Shown: positions 7,153 through 16,185, numbered from the stretch's first letter. The stretch is 64,000 bases of DNA from Formosa sp. Hel1_33_131 (GCA_949499105.1 CATEFX010000034.1:34126-98125), one strand, 5' to 3'. Notes: generated by a model not told the origin, from the sequence alone. Translations and numbers: made by a program.

Positions 7153-9090
7153 ATGAATTACACTTTAAAAGGCAGATTACAAACTACAATCTGCGATACC
7201 CATGAAAAGGCGATGGCCGATACAAAAATAAGACTATACCGTATACAAGAATCCAAAAATGCGGTTACGGCTTTTACAGCAGCACAAAGTAAAGAACTAA
7301 TTCAAGTATTTGATGCGAAAGAGATCAAGACTCGTGAAAAGCAACTTCTTGCAGAAACTAAAACGGACGCAAATGGCAATTATGAATTCAATATTAACAG
7401 CAATACATTAGCTTATGATGGCGGGACGGTTGCTATTGTTTTATATTATGATGAAATTCCCGAGTACGGACAAAAAGGGACTTCACTTCCAAAACGATTT
7501 ACTCCTTTTGAAGTTTTACTAGATGTCATTCAGCCGAAGTGGCGCGAAACCAATGAAGGCTTGATAGCTGGTTGGAATTACAGCTTGCTTAATAGAGTGT
7601 GGTGTTATATTTTGTCTCGCCTTGATATCTGGGTAATTTGTGGAAGTTTGGTTAATTGCAAAACAAGAAGCCCTCTAGGTGGGATTGAAGTAATTGCTAT
7701 GGATGACGATATTATTTCAGATGATTTTTTAGGAAGTGCAGTCACAAATAATAATGGAGAATTTTGTATTTATTATCGCTCAATTGACTTTAAGAAAACA
7801 TTTTTATCGCCTTGGATCAATGTTGAAACCACACCCGTATTTAGTTTTGACAATGGCCCAGACATCTATTTTAAATTTGCGGCCAATGGAATCGAGTTTT
7901 TTGCAGAAAACGCCTCCGAAGCACAAAAACCAAGTAGAAAAAACATTGGAAATTGTTTATGTGTTGACCTTTGTTTAGATGAAGATCCTAATAGGGTGTC
8001 CAGGGATCCAATCACAGGGTTTTATCAAATTGGATACGCTAGAAAATACCATCCTATATTTAATATTGATGCATTTTCTGGTAAAACTAAAGACATGCTT
8101 AAACCAAATGGAGATCCTCATCCTGAGTTTAACGATCAAGCATTTTACAGTAATTTAGACTTAAGAGGTTCCCTAACCAAAAAATTGAATGGGCAACCAC
8201 TACAATATAAGTTTGAATATGTAAAAGTAGTTAGTCCATCTGTTGATTTAAGCTCAATTCCAAATGCTAACTGGAAACCAGTCACAGAGAACAATATGAC
8301 AGCGAATGAAATAGCGACACGAGTCACACAAATATTTCCTGAATGGAAATACACCTCCTATGTCATAAAAGGGACTACTGGGCCAACGGTCTTTGGAGCG
8401 GTTAAAAAAGTTGACATGACTCCAAATCACTGGATTGATGTGCCACAAGATTCTGGTGTAAGTTTTAATGATTCTTTAATAAAATTAGTCTCAAGTTCAT
8501 TATCAAGTGGAATCGTTGATATGAGCGGATTAATTCCGGGAAATAGTTCAGGAATGGTTTTACAAAAAAATGAATACTTCGCACTAAGAATGTGGAAACG
8601 AGAACAAGGAAATGCTGCAAGTGAAACTCTAGCAGGCTCCTCAAGACCACTTGCTATATTTAATACAACCTATAAAGATGTTCCTCAAGGAGGGGCTTGG
8701 GATCCATTTGGAAAAAGCAGTGAATTAGGAATAGCAGCTTTAGATTTGCAAGAATTAGTAGATGGAGGTTCTTGTGCTAAAATCACAAACTCATTAACGG
8801 CTAATTATACTGCGTCAAATCCAAATCTGGGTTCGGTAAAACTAGAAATGTTTGGTCCTGGTGGACCACATAATTTTGAGAGTTTAATAGAAACAAGCTC
8901 AGGAGAGGAATTTAATGGTCAAGCAAAATATACTGGAGCAGATAATAGTATTGATCCAAATGACGTATCAAACTTACCAAACTGTGCCTTTGAAGTCCGA
9001 CTTACTGCAGCGTTAAATCTTACAAACGGGGAACACCAACATCACCTAATTCGGGACAGAGTTCTATACTGTAAACTCCCCAATTCATAG
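7153..9090 (+). CDS. Orphan protein with transthyretin/carboxypeptidase-regulatory-like beta domains
   Basis: A 645-residue protein without a signal peptide or membrane segment. Residues 1-120 look like an Ig/transthyretin-like domain (MNYTLKGRLQ at the start, then ETKTDANGNYEFNIN, the DxxGxY strand typical of carboxypeptidase-regulatory domains). Residues about 155-280 form a second such domain (GSLVNCKTRSPLGGIEVIAM, TNNNGEFCIYY), ending in a cysteine-bearing segment IGNCLCVDLCLDED. The C-terminal half (about 290-645) is not recognised. The lack of an export signal is unusual for this domain type and suggests cytoplasmic action or a non-Sec export route. It is a single gene with its own promoter and terminator, so neighbours give no role. 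Confidence 0.75.
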   Translation: MNYTLKGRLQTTICDTHEKAMADTKIRLYRIQESKNAVTAFTAAQSKELIQVFDAKEIKTREKQLLAETKTDANGNYEFNINSNTLAYDGGTVAIVLYYDEIPEYGQKGTSLPKRFTPFEVLLDVIQPKWRETNEGLIAGWNYSLLNRVWCYILSRLDIWVICGSLVNCKTRSPLGGIEVIAMDDDIISDDFLGSAVTNNNGEFCIYYRSIDFKKTFLSPWINVETTPVFSFDNGPDIYFKFAANGIEFFAENASEAQKPSRKNIGNCLCVDLCLDEDPNRVSRDPITGFYQIGYARKYHPIFNIDAFSGKTKDMLKPNGDPHPEFNDQAFYSNLDLRGSLTKKLNGQPLQYKFEYVKVVSPSVDLSSIPNANWKPVTENNMTANEIATRVTQIFPEWKYTSYVIKGTTGPTVFGAVKKVDMTPNHWIDVPQDSGVSFNDSLIKLVSSSLSSGIVDMSGLIPGNSSGMVLQKNEYFALRMWKREQGNAASETLAGSSRPLAIFNTTYKDVPQGGAWDPFGKSSELGIAALDLQELVDGGSCAKITNSLTANYTASNPNLGSVKLEMFGPGGPHNFESLIETSSGEEFNGQAKYTGADNSIDPNDVSNLPNCAFEVRLTAALNLTNGEHQHHLIRDRVLYCKLPNS

Positions 9091-9103
9091 GGATTTAACC
9101 TCG

Positions 9104-9150
9104 AAAATACGACCGTTGGAATCTAATAATTTCTAAGGGTCGTATTTTTA
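9104..9150. terminator. Bidirectional hairpin terminator
   Basis: AAAATACGACC (9104-9114) pairs perfectly with GGTCGTATTTT (9138-9148) across a 23-base loop, with A-rich and T-rich flanks. It lies 14 bases beyond the stop of the 645-residue protein gene and can terminate that transcript; the symmetry would also serve transcripts from the opposite side. Confidence 0.75.
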
Positions 9151-9289
9151 ATAATTAGCCCAAATAACGATACAGTTTATGGGATACTTCCAAAAATTAA
9201 GTTTAGTTAAGTTCTAAAATTCGAAGTAGGGCATCTTAGAGTTTCACATGTTGGTTAGCAGATGTATGATCCAAAAAATCAAGAATGTG

Positions 9290-11272
9290 TTAGTTTCTAT
9301 TCACAAAAAAATACCGAATTCGACATGCATTTCCAGCACTTCTAGGATCTTTGGTGTCGGCGATTCGAATTTCTAATTCGTGGGCCTCTTTTGTCAACCC
9401 TGCAGCCAAAGTAATATACCGAGGGTTGTGTAAATTTTTACCCCAATTTCCGAAAAGGTTTAATGTGGTCCATTCTTTTTTATCAATGCGATATTCGATA
9501 GTACCTGCATCTTTTCCTGAAGCAATCGCAATCCCTACAGTATTCCCTTCAAATTTTAAGTTTAAAGTGCTTCTAGGGGTGTCTCCAATTAGCATGGGCA
9601 CATTTACATAATTAGGTCTTGTTCGCGTGCCATCATTCGGGTTCCACATGGGGTCAATCCTCCAGCCTTTGACTCGGTCTGCAGTTGAAACATCGATTAA
9701 AGATCCTTTGTCATACGAATTTTGCTCAAACTTTTCTGGAAGCGTATTGGACAAGATTTTATCATCGTTGTCTATGTGACTCGAAAAGGAATTGTTAAGA
9801 AAACGGATTATAGAATTTGCATAAATACCTTGACCAAATGGGGAGGGATGCAAGTTTTTAAAGTCGTCTTTCCAAGTAAATTCTTTATTATTGATTCGGT
9901 CGGTCACTTCTTTAGCAAGATTGATAGTGGGGATTTCATAATGCGCAGCTATTTTGTTGTGATTTGTAATCACGACAGGTTCTAGGCCTTTATTATAGCT
10001 TTTTATTTTATATGGATCCACAAAATGCATTATAATGATATCGACATCGCTATTGGCTTTCTTTGTATGCCTTACAACGCCCTCCATGGCTCGAATCTGT
10101 TCATCGGTACTTCTTTTATTGATGGCATCATTCACGGCAGCTTCTACAAATAACAAATCGATAGTTCCTTTCGATAACACATCCCGTTCCAATCTAAAAG
10201 CAGAGGGTGTACTGCCCATTGAAGGAATTCCAGCTCCAATAAACTTAAATTTTGTTTCCTTAAAACGAGTTTCTAGGTATTTGCAAATACTGTCTCTCCA
10301 ACCACGATTTTTGGTAATGGAACCTCCTAAAAAGGCAACAGTTCCTTTTTTATAACGTTCAAATTTGATATGAGAATTTTGAATTCCATTTCGTTCTTGG
10401 TGATAGTTAGACGCCTCTAGGGGGAGGTATTGTAATGAATGGTATTTAATAAAATCGACCACAGTTTGTGGAGTTTCAATATTAAAATGATGCCCTTTTT
10501 GTGTTTGTTTCCCCTGGGTACATGGAACTACGGTTGCAATACCGCCAAGACGAATGTAATTATCAATGAGGGTTAAGGTGTTTTCATCGACTGGAACAAT
10601 TTTATCATTGAGTCCGACCATATGCAGGATAGGGATTTTTGCAGCGGCTAAAGCTTCTAAGTTATCGATTGGATTATTAGTGTATGATTTTGCTTCTTTA
10701 TCTGACGCAAACCCGTATTCTTTTTTTAGGGTTTCCCATTCCTTTTTATTTCCATCACTTTTCCCAAATCCAGCGGGCCAACTTTTGAGGTCGCAAACGG
10801 GAGCCTCGGCATAAATGCAAGCGACTTTGTTGGGATTTCTTTTGGCCCAATTATAAATAAACAAACCACCTCGACTCACGCCCACCAAAGAAACTTTTTC
10901 ATGTAGTTTTAATTCAGTCGTCAAAAAGTTATAAAAATCATCCCAAATTTTCATAGCTTTAGGACTTCCGAATTGTTTGTTTGTATTGATATACGCCAGA
11001 TGAAACCCCTCAGAAACGAGGATGCTGTCGGCTTCCGTATGCCAGCCAGGAAAACGTGCCCGCCAAATCCATGGACTGCTAGGTAGCGGATTGGTAGGGA
11101 CAATTAATCGGGCCTCTTTTGTGTTGTATTTAAAATCATAGCGTTTAAATCCTTTCCAAAGCGATTCTTTTCCGTCTTTTATTGGATTCGACCTAGGCTC
11201 AATTTGAGCAAAAATAACTTGAGACGAAAATCCAAGAAATAAATAAAAAATCATGCCGTAGTATCGATTCAT
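9290..11272 (-). CDS. Secreted alpha/beta-hydrolase fused to SGNH esterase
   Basis: A 660-residue protein with a signal peptide (ending near IFAQ, residue 23). Residues about 50-275 form an alpha/beta-hydrolase: GxSxG in SLVGVSRGGLF, the acid region HMVGLNDKIVP and a histidine in KGHHFN. Residues about 305-495 form an SGNH/GDSL hydrolase: block I FLGGSITKNRGW, block III LFVEAAVNDA (GxND-like asparagine) and block V NLHPSPFGQ with Asp/His nearby. The C-terminal 140 residues look like a beta-sandwich. Both halves appear catalytically complete, pointing to deacylation of a polysaccharide, for example removal of acetyl groups. No polysaccharide-utilisation genes are adjacent. Confidence 0.85.
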   Translation of the reverse strand: MNRYYGMIFYLFLGFSSQVIFAQIEPRSNPIKDGKESLWKGFKRYDFKYNTKEARLIVPTNPLPSSPWIWRARFPGWHTEADSILVSEGFHLAYINTNKQFGSPKAMKIWDDFYNFLTTELKLHEKVSLVGVSRGGLFIYNWAKRNPNKVACIYAEAPVCDLKSWPAGFGKSDGNKKEWETLKKEYGFASDKEAKSYTNNPIDNLEALAAAKIPILHMVGLNDKIVPVDENTLTLIDNYIRLGGIATVVPCTQGKQTQKGHHFNIETPQTVVDFIKYHSLQYLPLEASNYHQERNGIQNSHIKFERYKKGTVAFLGGSITKNRGWRDSICKYLETRFKETKFKFIGAGIPSMGSTPSAFRLERDVLSKGTIDLLFVEAAVNDAINKRSTDEQIRAMEGVVRHTKKANSDVDIIIMHFVDPYKIKSYNKGLEPVVITNHNKIAAHYEIPTINLAKEVTDRINNKEFTWKDDFKNLHPSPFGQGIYANSIIRFLNNSFSSHIDNDDKILSNTLPEKFEQNSYDKGSLIDVSTADRVKGWRIDPMWNPNDGTRTRPNYVNVPMLIGDTPRSTLNLKFEGNTVGIAIASGKDAGTIEYRIDKKEWTTLNLFGNWGKNLHNPRYITLAAGLTKEAHELEIRIADTKDPRSAGNACRIRYFFVNRN

Positions 11273-11356
11273 AATTGAATGTTTTTAAAATTAGTTTTTA
11301 TGCTCACTTAATTTAGACTAAGTTGACTGATTTTTTTATTTTATAAACGCTAAAAT

Positions 11357-12199
11357 TTATCGATAGACACTTATATATTCAACCCTTTTGTCTTTGTAAT
11401 TATCAATATCGTCCGAGAAAAAATAAAAATATGTTTTGATACTGTCATAATCATAACGTTTAGAACTAGAACTTGGGGCAATTGATTCACCATCTCGAGG
11501 TCCATATTTATCTACAACGTCATTCATTAGAATCCTTGAGGGACCACTTAATACCCAAGAATTTCCTATTTCATAATTGTAAGGACTTCCAAAAACTACA
11601 CTATCATTAATAGTTCTCGCCCATATGAAATCTCCATACACTCTAGCGAAAACGGGAAATTCCGTAGAATTATCCATAAATAAATAAAAGCCTTTAGTGA
11701 AATAATACCAATATTCGTAATCTCCACTTGTCGAGGTTGAGGCTACAATTGCTTCAGGCTCCCCTAATAGAGCCTCAATGATATTTTTTTTATCAATACC
11801 AATTTGTATCCCTTCAACGGTATTAAAATTTTTAACACCATGCTCGTAAAAATTCAAATCAATGCTCTTTAATTCTCCATCCAGACTTACGTGAACAATT
11901 GTAGGCCTTAATGTTTCCAAAGCACTTATTTTATAATGCTTAGTGTCAATTTTAGAAATGATAACTTTTGAAGGATCCGCTTCTCCAGAAACTACTGAAA
12001 CTTCAGAGAATCCCGAACCCTCAATTGTTAATAATATTGGTTCATCTACAAAAGAATGAATTTTGGAAGCGGTTAAACTTGTGAATTCAAGAGGGATGGT
12101 CTTTTCTTTTGTAGGAATGACGTCATTGTCATCTTTAGAACAAGATTCAGAAAATGTCATAATCATAAATAGTGCGATCAAATAAGGGGTGTTTTTCAT
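11357..12199 (-). CDS. Lipoprotein with a TIG/IPT-like domain
   Basis: A 280-residue protein whose signal peptide ends in a lipobox-like FSESC (Cys 20) followed by SKDD, an acidic pattern that in Bacteroidetes often marks export to the cell surface. Residues about 38-115 (PLEFTSLTASKIHSFVDEPILLTIEGSGF) match the start of an IPT/TIG Ig-like domain. The remaining 160 residues are rich in Tyr/Trp and not recognised. It lies 84 bases upstream of the esterase fusion on the same strand, so the pair could form a small operon acting on one extracellular substrate; that is inference. Confidence 0.75.
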   Translation of the reverse strand: MKNTPYLIALFMIMTFSESCSKDDNDVIPTKEKTIPLEFTSLTASKIHSFVDEPILLTIEGSGFSEVSVVSGEADPSKVIISKIDTKHYKISALETLRPTIVHVSLDGELKSIDLNFYEHGVKNFNTVEGIQIGIDKKNIIEALLGEPEAIVASTSTSGDYEYWYYFTKGFYLFMDNSTEFPVFARVYGDFIWARTINDSVVFGSPYNYEIGNSWVLSGPSRILMNDVVDKYGPRDGESIAPSSSSKRYDYDSIKTYFYFFSDDIDNYKDKRVEYISVYR

Positions 12200-12515
12200 T
12201 GGGGGTGTATTTAAGGGTTTAACTGTTTTTTAATAGAACGAATGATTATTTTTTATTTAATTAGTGTGGTTCGCAATTTTTGCCAACCACCTGTATCGGG
12301 AACTAATGCCCCCCAGTAATGGATCGACATTGGAATTTCCCCAATAGATGTTTAAAATAAATTAATCGCTTACTGGTAGCTAAATTGGTTGTGAAGATTG
12401 AGATTTGGGGTCTAAATCAGGTTATAAAAGTAATCAAATAATTTTATTTTCCAAATAATAATTAAATTTTAGCATATTTTAGTTTGTAGGAGAGTTCATT
12501 TTTTATAAATTGTTG
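12200..12515. other. Intergenic region carrying dispersed repeat copy B
   Basis: No gene was recognised. The left part has GC-richer debris around 12270-12330; the right part is the family-2 repeat listed separately. It lies between the 5' end of the TIG lipoprotein gene and the 3' end of the cyd-linked membrane protein gene. Confidence 0.5.
12384..12470. repeat. Dispersed repeat, family 2, copy B
   Basis: ATTGGTTGTGAAGATTGAG, then GATTTGGGGTCTAAATCAG, then TTATAAAAGTAATC and CCAAATAATAATTAAATT. It aligns in order with copies at 2961 and 15839. It lies just past the 3' end of the small membrane protein gene downstream of cydB. Confidence 0.65.
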
Positions 12516-12827
12516 CTATCGTTTCTCATTGTGATGATTTATTTTATGCTTTAATTTAGAAATTAAAATGAGCGCGATACTACCACCCAAAAATGACACG
12601 CAACAGTGGAGTATTAATAACCAATTATGAACGGTTCCGTTTTGTAAAATAGAGAATGCACTCAAACCTAACCTTCCAAAAGATTTAACAAATAAAATAC
12701 TGCCAAAAACCCCAGCAATTGTATTGCCCACACTACCAAAGGAGTATTTTTTAAAAATAAACCCCGTACTATTCGCGCCAATGATTCCTACGAGAATGCT
12801 GATTAATGAGATCAAGGTTGCGGTCAT
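12516..12827 (-). CDS. Small membrane protein at the 3' end of the cyd operon
   Basis: A 103-residue protein with three or four hydrophobic segments, the first glycine-rich (LISILVGIIGANSTGFIF, then GSVGNTIAGVFGSILF). The glycine pattern recalls GlsB/YeaQ-type stress membrane proteins, but the match is loose and I do not assign the family. It starts 15 bases after the cydB stop on the same strand, so it is probably co-transcribed with the oxidase. It is too long to be a CydX-type subunit. Confidence 0.65.
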   Translation of the reverse strand: MTATLISLISILVGIIGANSTGFIFKKYSFGSVGNTIAGVFGSILFVKSFGRLGLSAFSILQNGTVHNWLLILHCCVSFLGGSIALILISKLKHKINHHNEKR

Positions 12828-12842
12828 AATTAGATCTTTATT

Positions 12843-13916
12843 TTAATGTCCATAATCCATTTTATCAACCTTACCGCCCATGATCTTTTTTTGAATAATC
12901 ATGTACACGAATAGAAGAATAAAACCAATAATCCCCCAGTTTAAAGCAACCGATAAACCATATTCGGATGCCGCAGTATTATAAATTGTTAAAGGCTCAT
13001 TTACCTCATTTATGGAGGGCAATAATACGGGGAATAAGGACGCTAATGAGGATGTAATTCCGCCTAATATTAATAAAGTTGAAAATATAAACCCAGAAAT
13101 CTCTTTTTTCATTTTTTTAATAAAATACAAGCCAAATAACCCTGTGAAATAAATAATTGGAAATAGGATCAAATAGGGTTTGTCCATAAAATTATCCAAT
13201 GAATTTGGATTGATTATTTGCCATACTATTAAAGAACAAAGGGTCAACCCTGATAGCACAATGTTTAATTTGTAAATGACGCTTTTAAGCTTATTGTTTA
13301 TAGATGAATTGGTTTTTAAAATCACCCAATTTGCGCCGTGAATGGCTAAAGCGATCACAGAGATTAGTCCTATGATAAGTGTAAACCAGTCGATAACCCC
13401 TGGAGTTTCACTCAAGGGACTAAAACTACTGTCCCATAAGGGTAAGAAAAAATAATGTCCTTCGTATACAGATACCCCATTTTCGACCCCTCCCAAATTA
13501 ACGCCTCTTACGATATTTCCCAAGGCAATTCCAAAAAATAAGGCCAATAATAAACTAGAAACTCCAAAAGATACATCCCAAATATCTTTCCATAGTTGAA
13601 ATTCAAATTGGCTTCTAAGCTCTAATCCAATGGCTCTAAAAATGATTAACCACAGTACGAGGATTAAGGGCAAGTAAAAACCACTAAATACAGAAGCATA
13701 GAAGGTTGGGAACGCCATAAAAAGCATGCCGCCACCAACCACTAACCAAACTTCATTGGAATCCCAAAATAAACCTGCCGATTTTGCAATGACTTCTTTG
13801 TCTTTTTTGGTTTTTGCATAAAACAAATGAATGATGCCGGTCCCAAAATCATACCCGTCTAGAATAAAAAAGACTGCTAAAACAACTGCTATAATAATGT
13901 ACCAAAATATTTCCAT
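12843..13916 (-). CDS. cydB: Cytochrome bd ubiquinol/menaquinol oxidase subunit II
   Basis: A 357-residue multi-pass membrane protein (about nine helices). The N-terminus MEIFWYIIIAVVLAVFFILDGYDFGTGI is the hallmark of CydB, including the conserved DGYDFG. Further family features are GLFWDSNEVWLVVGGGMLF and the IFRAIGLELRSQ segment. With CydA it forms the high-affinity bd-type oxidase that reduces oxygen to water and moves protons to the outside during quinol oxidation. It begins 3 bases after cydA ends, indicating translational coupling. Length fits the bacterial family (340-380 residues). Confidence 0.97.
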   Translation of the reverse strand: MEIFWYIIIAVVLAVFFILDGYDFGTGIIHLFYAKTKKDKEVIAKSAGLFWDSNEVWLVVGGGMLFMAFPTFYASVFSGFYLPLILVLWLIIFRAIGLELRSQFEFQLWKDIWDVSFGVSSLLLALFFGIALGNIVRGVNLGGVENGVSVYEGHYFFLPLWDSSFSPLSETPGVIDWFTLIIGLISVIALAIHGANWVILKTNSSINNKLKSVIYKLNIVLSGLTLCSLIVWQIINPNSLDNFMDKPYLILFPIIYFTGLFGLYFIKKMKKEISGFIFSTLLILGGITSSLASLFPVLLPSINEVNEPLTIYNTAASEYGLSVALNWGIIGFILLFVYMIIQKKIMGGKVDKMDYGH

Positions 13917-13919
13917 AAT

Positions 13920-15251
13920 TTAATGTGTTTGAGGTTTTGGTCCTACTTTAATTGTTTTAGCAACCAATACTAAAAACAATAATCCTAGCAGCATATATAA
14001 GGCCACAAAACCAAGTAAAGTGAATAATGTATTTCCTGATGAAACGGTAGGAGAGATCCCATCACTGGTTTTTAACAAGCCATACACCAAATACGGTTGC
14101 CTTCCTAGCTCAGCAGTATACCAACCAGTAATATTTGCGATATAAGGAAAAGGGACCAAAAACATAAGGGTCCAAAGTAATGGTTTTGAGCGGTACAATC
14201 TGTTTCGCCACAAAAAGAAAACGGATAAAGCCATCACCCCAATAAATATGGTGCCCAATCCAACCATGATATGATAAGAATAGTAAAGTGCTGGAATGTT
14301 ACTGGGCAATTCTTCTTTTTTAAATTGATCCATGCCTGGGATTTGTTTATCCCAATCTTGGTAGGTTAAAAAACTTAATATATTTGGGATTGCAATTTTA
14401 TTGTCTAATTTTTTTTCAACCATATTTGGTTGACCAATAAGTACAATTTCTGCTCCTGCGTCTTCTGATTCAAAAATGCCTTCCATAGCAGCAAAAGCAG
14501 CTGGCTGGTATTTTGCAACATTTTTAGCATTCCAATCCCCTGTTGGGAAGGCTAATAAAACACTCGAAACAAATCCGAAAATAACCCCTGTTTTTAAAAA
14601 CAGTTTTCCGTATTCAGGTTGTTTGTTTATCAAAAGATAAAAAGCCCCAATACTTGCTACTACAAAAGAAGAGGTCACTACCGATGCTAATTGATTATGT
14701 AAAAAAGCGGGTAGAAGCCAAGGGTTGCTAAACAAGGCTGAAAAATTCTCCAATACGAATCTGCCATTCTCTAAAACCTCATGCCCTACAGGATGTTGCA
14801 TCCAAGCATTAGTGGCTAAAATAAACCACCCGCTGATCCATGAGCCTAAAAACACTAAAAAGCCAGTTAGAAAATGCAGTTTTTGTCCCATTAATTTTTC
14901 ACCAAAAATAAACAGCGCTAAAAATGAGGATTCTAAAAAGAATGAAAACATGCCTTCCATTGCTAATGTTTGACCAATAATACCCCCAGTTAGTTCCGAA
15001 AATTTAGCCCAATTGGTGCCAAATTGAAATTCCATAGGAATTCCTGTAACCACTCCCATTGTGAAATTAATTGCAAAAATTTTCATTAAAAATTTTGCTG
15101 CATTGTTGTGCTTTTCAATACTAAATCTTAAATACTTCCACTTAAAATAGACGATCAATAAGGAGAGTCCCATTGTTAATTGTGGAAATATATAGTGAAA
15201 TGTGATCGTAAATGCAAATTGCAAGCGATCGTAAAAGAGCATGTCTTCCAT
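13920..15251 (-). CDS. cydA: Cytochrome bd oxidase subunit I
   Basis: A 443-residue protein carrying the haem and quinol sites. His19 in the N-terminal FAFTITFHYIFPQLTMG corresponds to a haem ligand of CydA. The segment TLAMEGMFSFFLESSF holds the two conserved glutamates near haem d/b595, and WYTAELGRQPYLVYG is the GRQP signature. At 443 residues it is shorter than E. coli CydA (522), mainly because the quinol-binding Q-loop after the central helices is short. The gene is first in the cydA-cydB-small-protein operon. No FNR-like operator was seen in the 100 bases before it. Confidence 0.97.
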   Translation of the reverse strand: MEDMLFYDRLQFAFTITFHYIFPQLTMGLSLLIVYFKWKYLRFSIEKHNNAAKFLMKIFAINFTMGVVTGIPMEFQFGTNWAKFSELTGGIIGQTLAMEGMFSFFLESSFLALFIFGEKLMGQKLHFLTGFLVFLGSWISGWFILATNAWMQHPVGHEVLENGRFVLENFSALFSNPWLLPAFLHNQLASVVTSSFVVASIGAFYLLINKQPEYGKLFLKTGVIFGFVSSVLLAFPTGDWNAKNVAKYQPAAFAAMEGIFESEDAGAEIVLIGQPNMVEKKLDNKIAIPNILSFLTYQDWDKQIPGMDQFKKEELPSNIPALYYSYHIMVGLGTIFIGVMALSVFFLWRNRLYRSKPLLWTLMFLVPFPYIANITGWYTAELGRQPYLVYGLLKTSDGISPTVSSGNTLFTLLGFVALYMLLGLLFLVLVAKTIKVGPKPQTH

Positions 15252-15351
15252 TGTCTTTTTTTTATTTTAGAGCTCTATTTTATAGATGTTAGTGGTGTTT
15301 TTAAAGTTATGTGCTGTGGTTGTAATCCCACATTAGATAGATAAACTGATT

Positions 15352-15543
15352 TTATTTACTGATTTTATTTTTCTTTGCATAATCATAAAAAACGCCCACA
15401 GCTAGTAAACTCCAAATTAATCTATAAATCCAAATGTTTATTTCAAATCCAAATAGACTTGTAGGTTCTAAATTTCCGTAAAAACTGTAAATTACAGTGG
15501 CAACTGCTATTATTCCGAGGATTAAGTTTATTGTTTTGCTCAT
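15352..15543 (-). CDS. Small two-helix membrane protein upstream of cydA
   Basis: A 63-residue protein with two hydrophobic segments (about residues 5-22 and 34-54) and a basic tail KKNKISK. It lies 100 bases upstream of cydA on the same strand. It does not match CydX, which is shorter and single-pass. It could contribute to oxidase assembly or be unrelated; only its length, clean ATG and membrane-like composition support it. Confidence 0.55.
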   Translation of the reverse strand: MSKTINLILGIIAVATVIYSFYGNLEPTSLFGFEINIWIYRLIWSLLAVGVFYDYAKKNKISK

Positions 15544-15838
15544 TAAATTTGGGTCTTATATTAATATTTTTTTATTGTATTTGAGTTCCAGTAATATATT
15601 CCAACTACCGTATATTGGAAAGTGTTCCGATTTTTATTTATGTTTCATTGTTAACTTATTTTAATTAATGCCCCACCTAACTAATATTTTGAGCCCCCTT
15701 TTCGTCGCAAGTCACAGTATTTACAGCGATGTTTCAACCTGGTCTATAATTGATGGTCCTAAAACCGCCTTTCATTAGATGGCTCACGGAACAGTCCAAA
15801 GGGTCTTTTAAATAAAATAATGGTTTACCGTAGGTTTT

Positions 15839-15940
15839 ATTGGTTAGGAAGATTAAGATTTGGGATCTAAATCAATTATAAAAGTAATAAAATAAAAGCA
15901 CATTCCAAATAATATTTCTAAATTCAAAATTGAGCTCAGC
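15839..15940. repeat. Dispersed repeat, family 2, copy C
   Basis: ATTGGTTAGGAAGATTAAG, GATTTGGGATCTAAATCA, TTATAAAAGTAATAAAATA and TTCCAAATAATA follow the same order as copies A and B. Similarity continues leftward over GGTTTACCGTAGGTT, which copies A and B also approximate. Confidence 0.65.
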
Positions 15941-16028
15941 TATAGAGGTCCGAATTATGTGTAATTCTATATACCTTACTTCGCTCTGGTATAATAATCT
16001 GTGCGATAAAATCAACTCAGTTTTTTTT

Positions 16029-16185
16029 TGGTAGTAAATTTTATAAACTGAAGGAGATCTCAATACTAAATTGATTGACTCGTTTATTAAAATTAAAATG
16101 AAATCCTCCTTTACCCCCACAATCTATTTGAGATGATGTTATGATTAAAGTTTGGATATGTGTATCATATTTTTTCTATGATGGT
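16029..16185 (-). pseudogene. Internally deleted remnant of a PorT-like barrel gene
   Basis: Read on the minus strand, the left part (16029-16075) resembles the last codons of the gene at 6056 (shared plus-strand words TTATAAACTG and TAAATTGATTG). The right part (16095-16185) resembles its first codons (shared AATCTATTTGAGAT and the region encoding the signal peptide). About 450 bases of the middle are missing. The upstream flank also matches: AATGTGTTAAATTTTA against AATGTATTAAATTTTA, and ACTCATTTTTTA in both. No ORF survives. This is a paralogue that lost its barrel core. Confidence 0.75.

Noticed and set aside
7153..9090. Component of a contractile injection system or type VI system
   Set aside because: The lack of a signal peptide raised the idea, but no sheath, tube, baseplate or AAA+ ClpV-like gene is nearby.
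15872..16120. An 82-codon open frame on the minus strand in the decayed region
   Set aside because: It spans part of the dispersed repeat and part of the PorT-like remnant in a frame unrelated to the parent gene, so it is a chance ORF.
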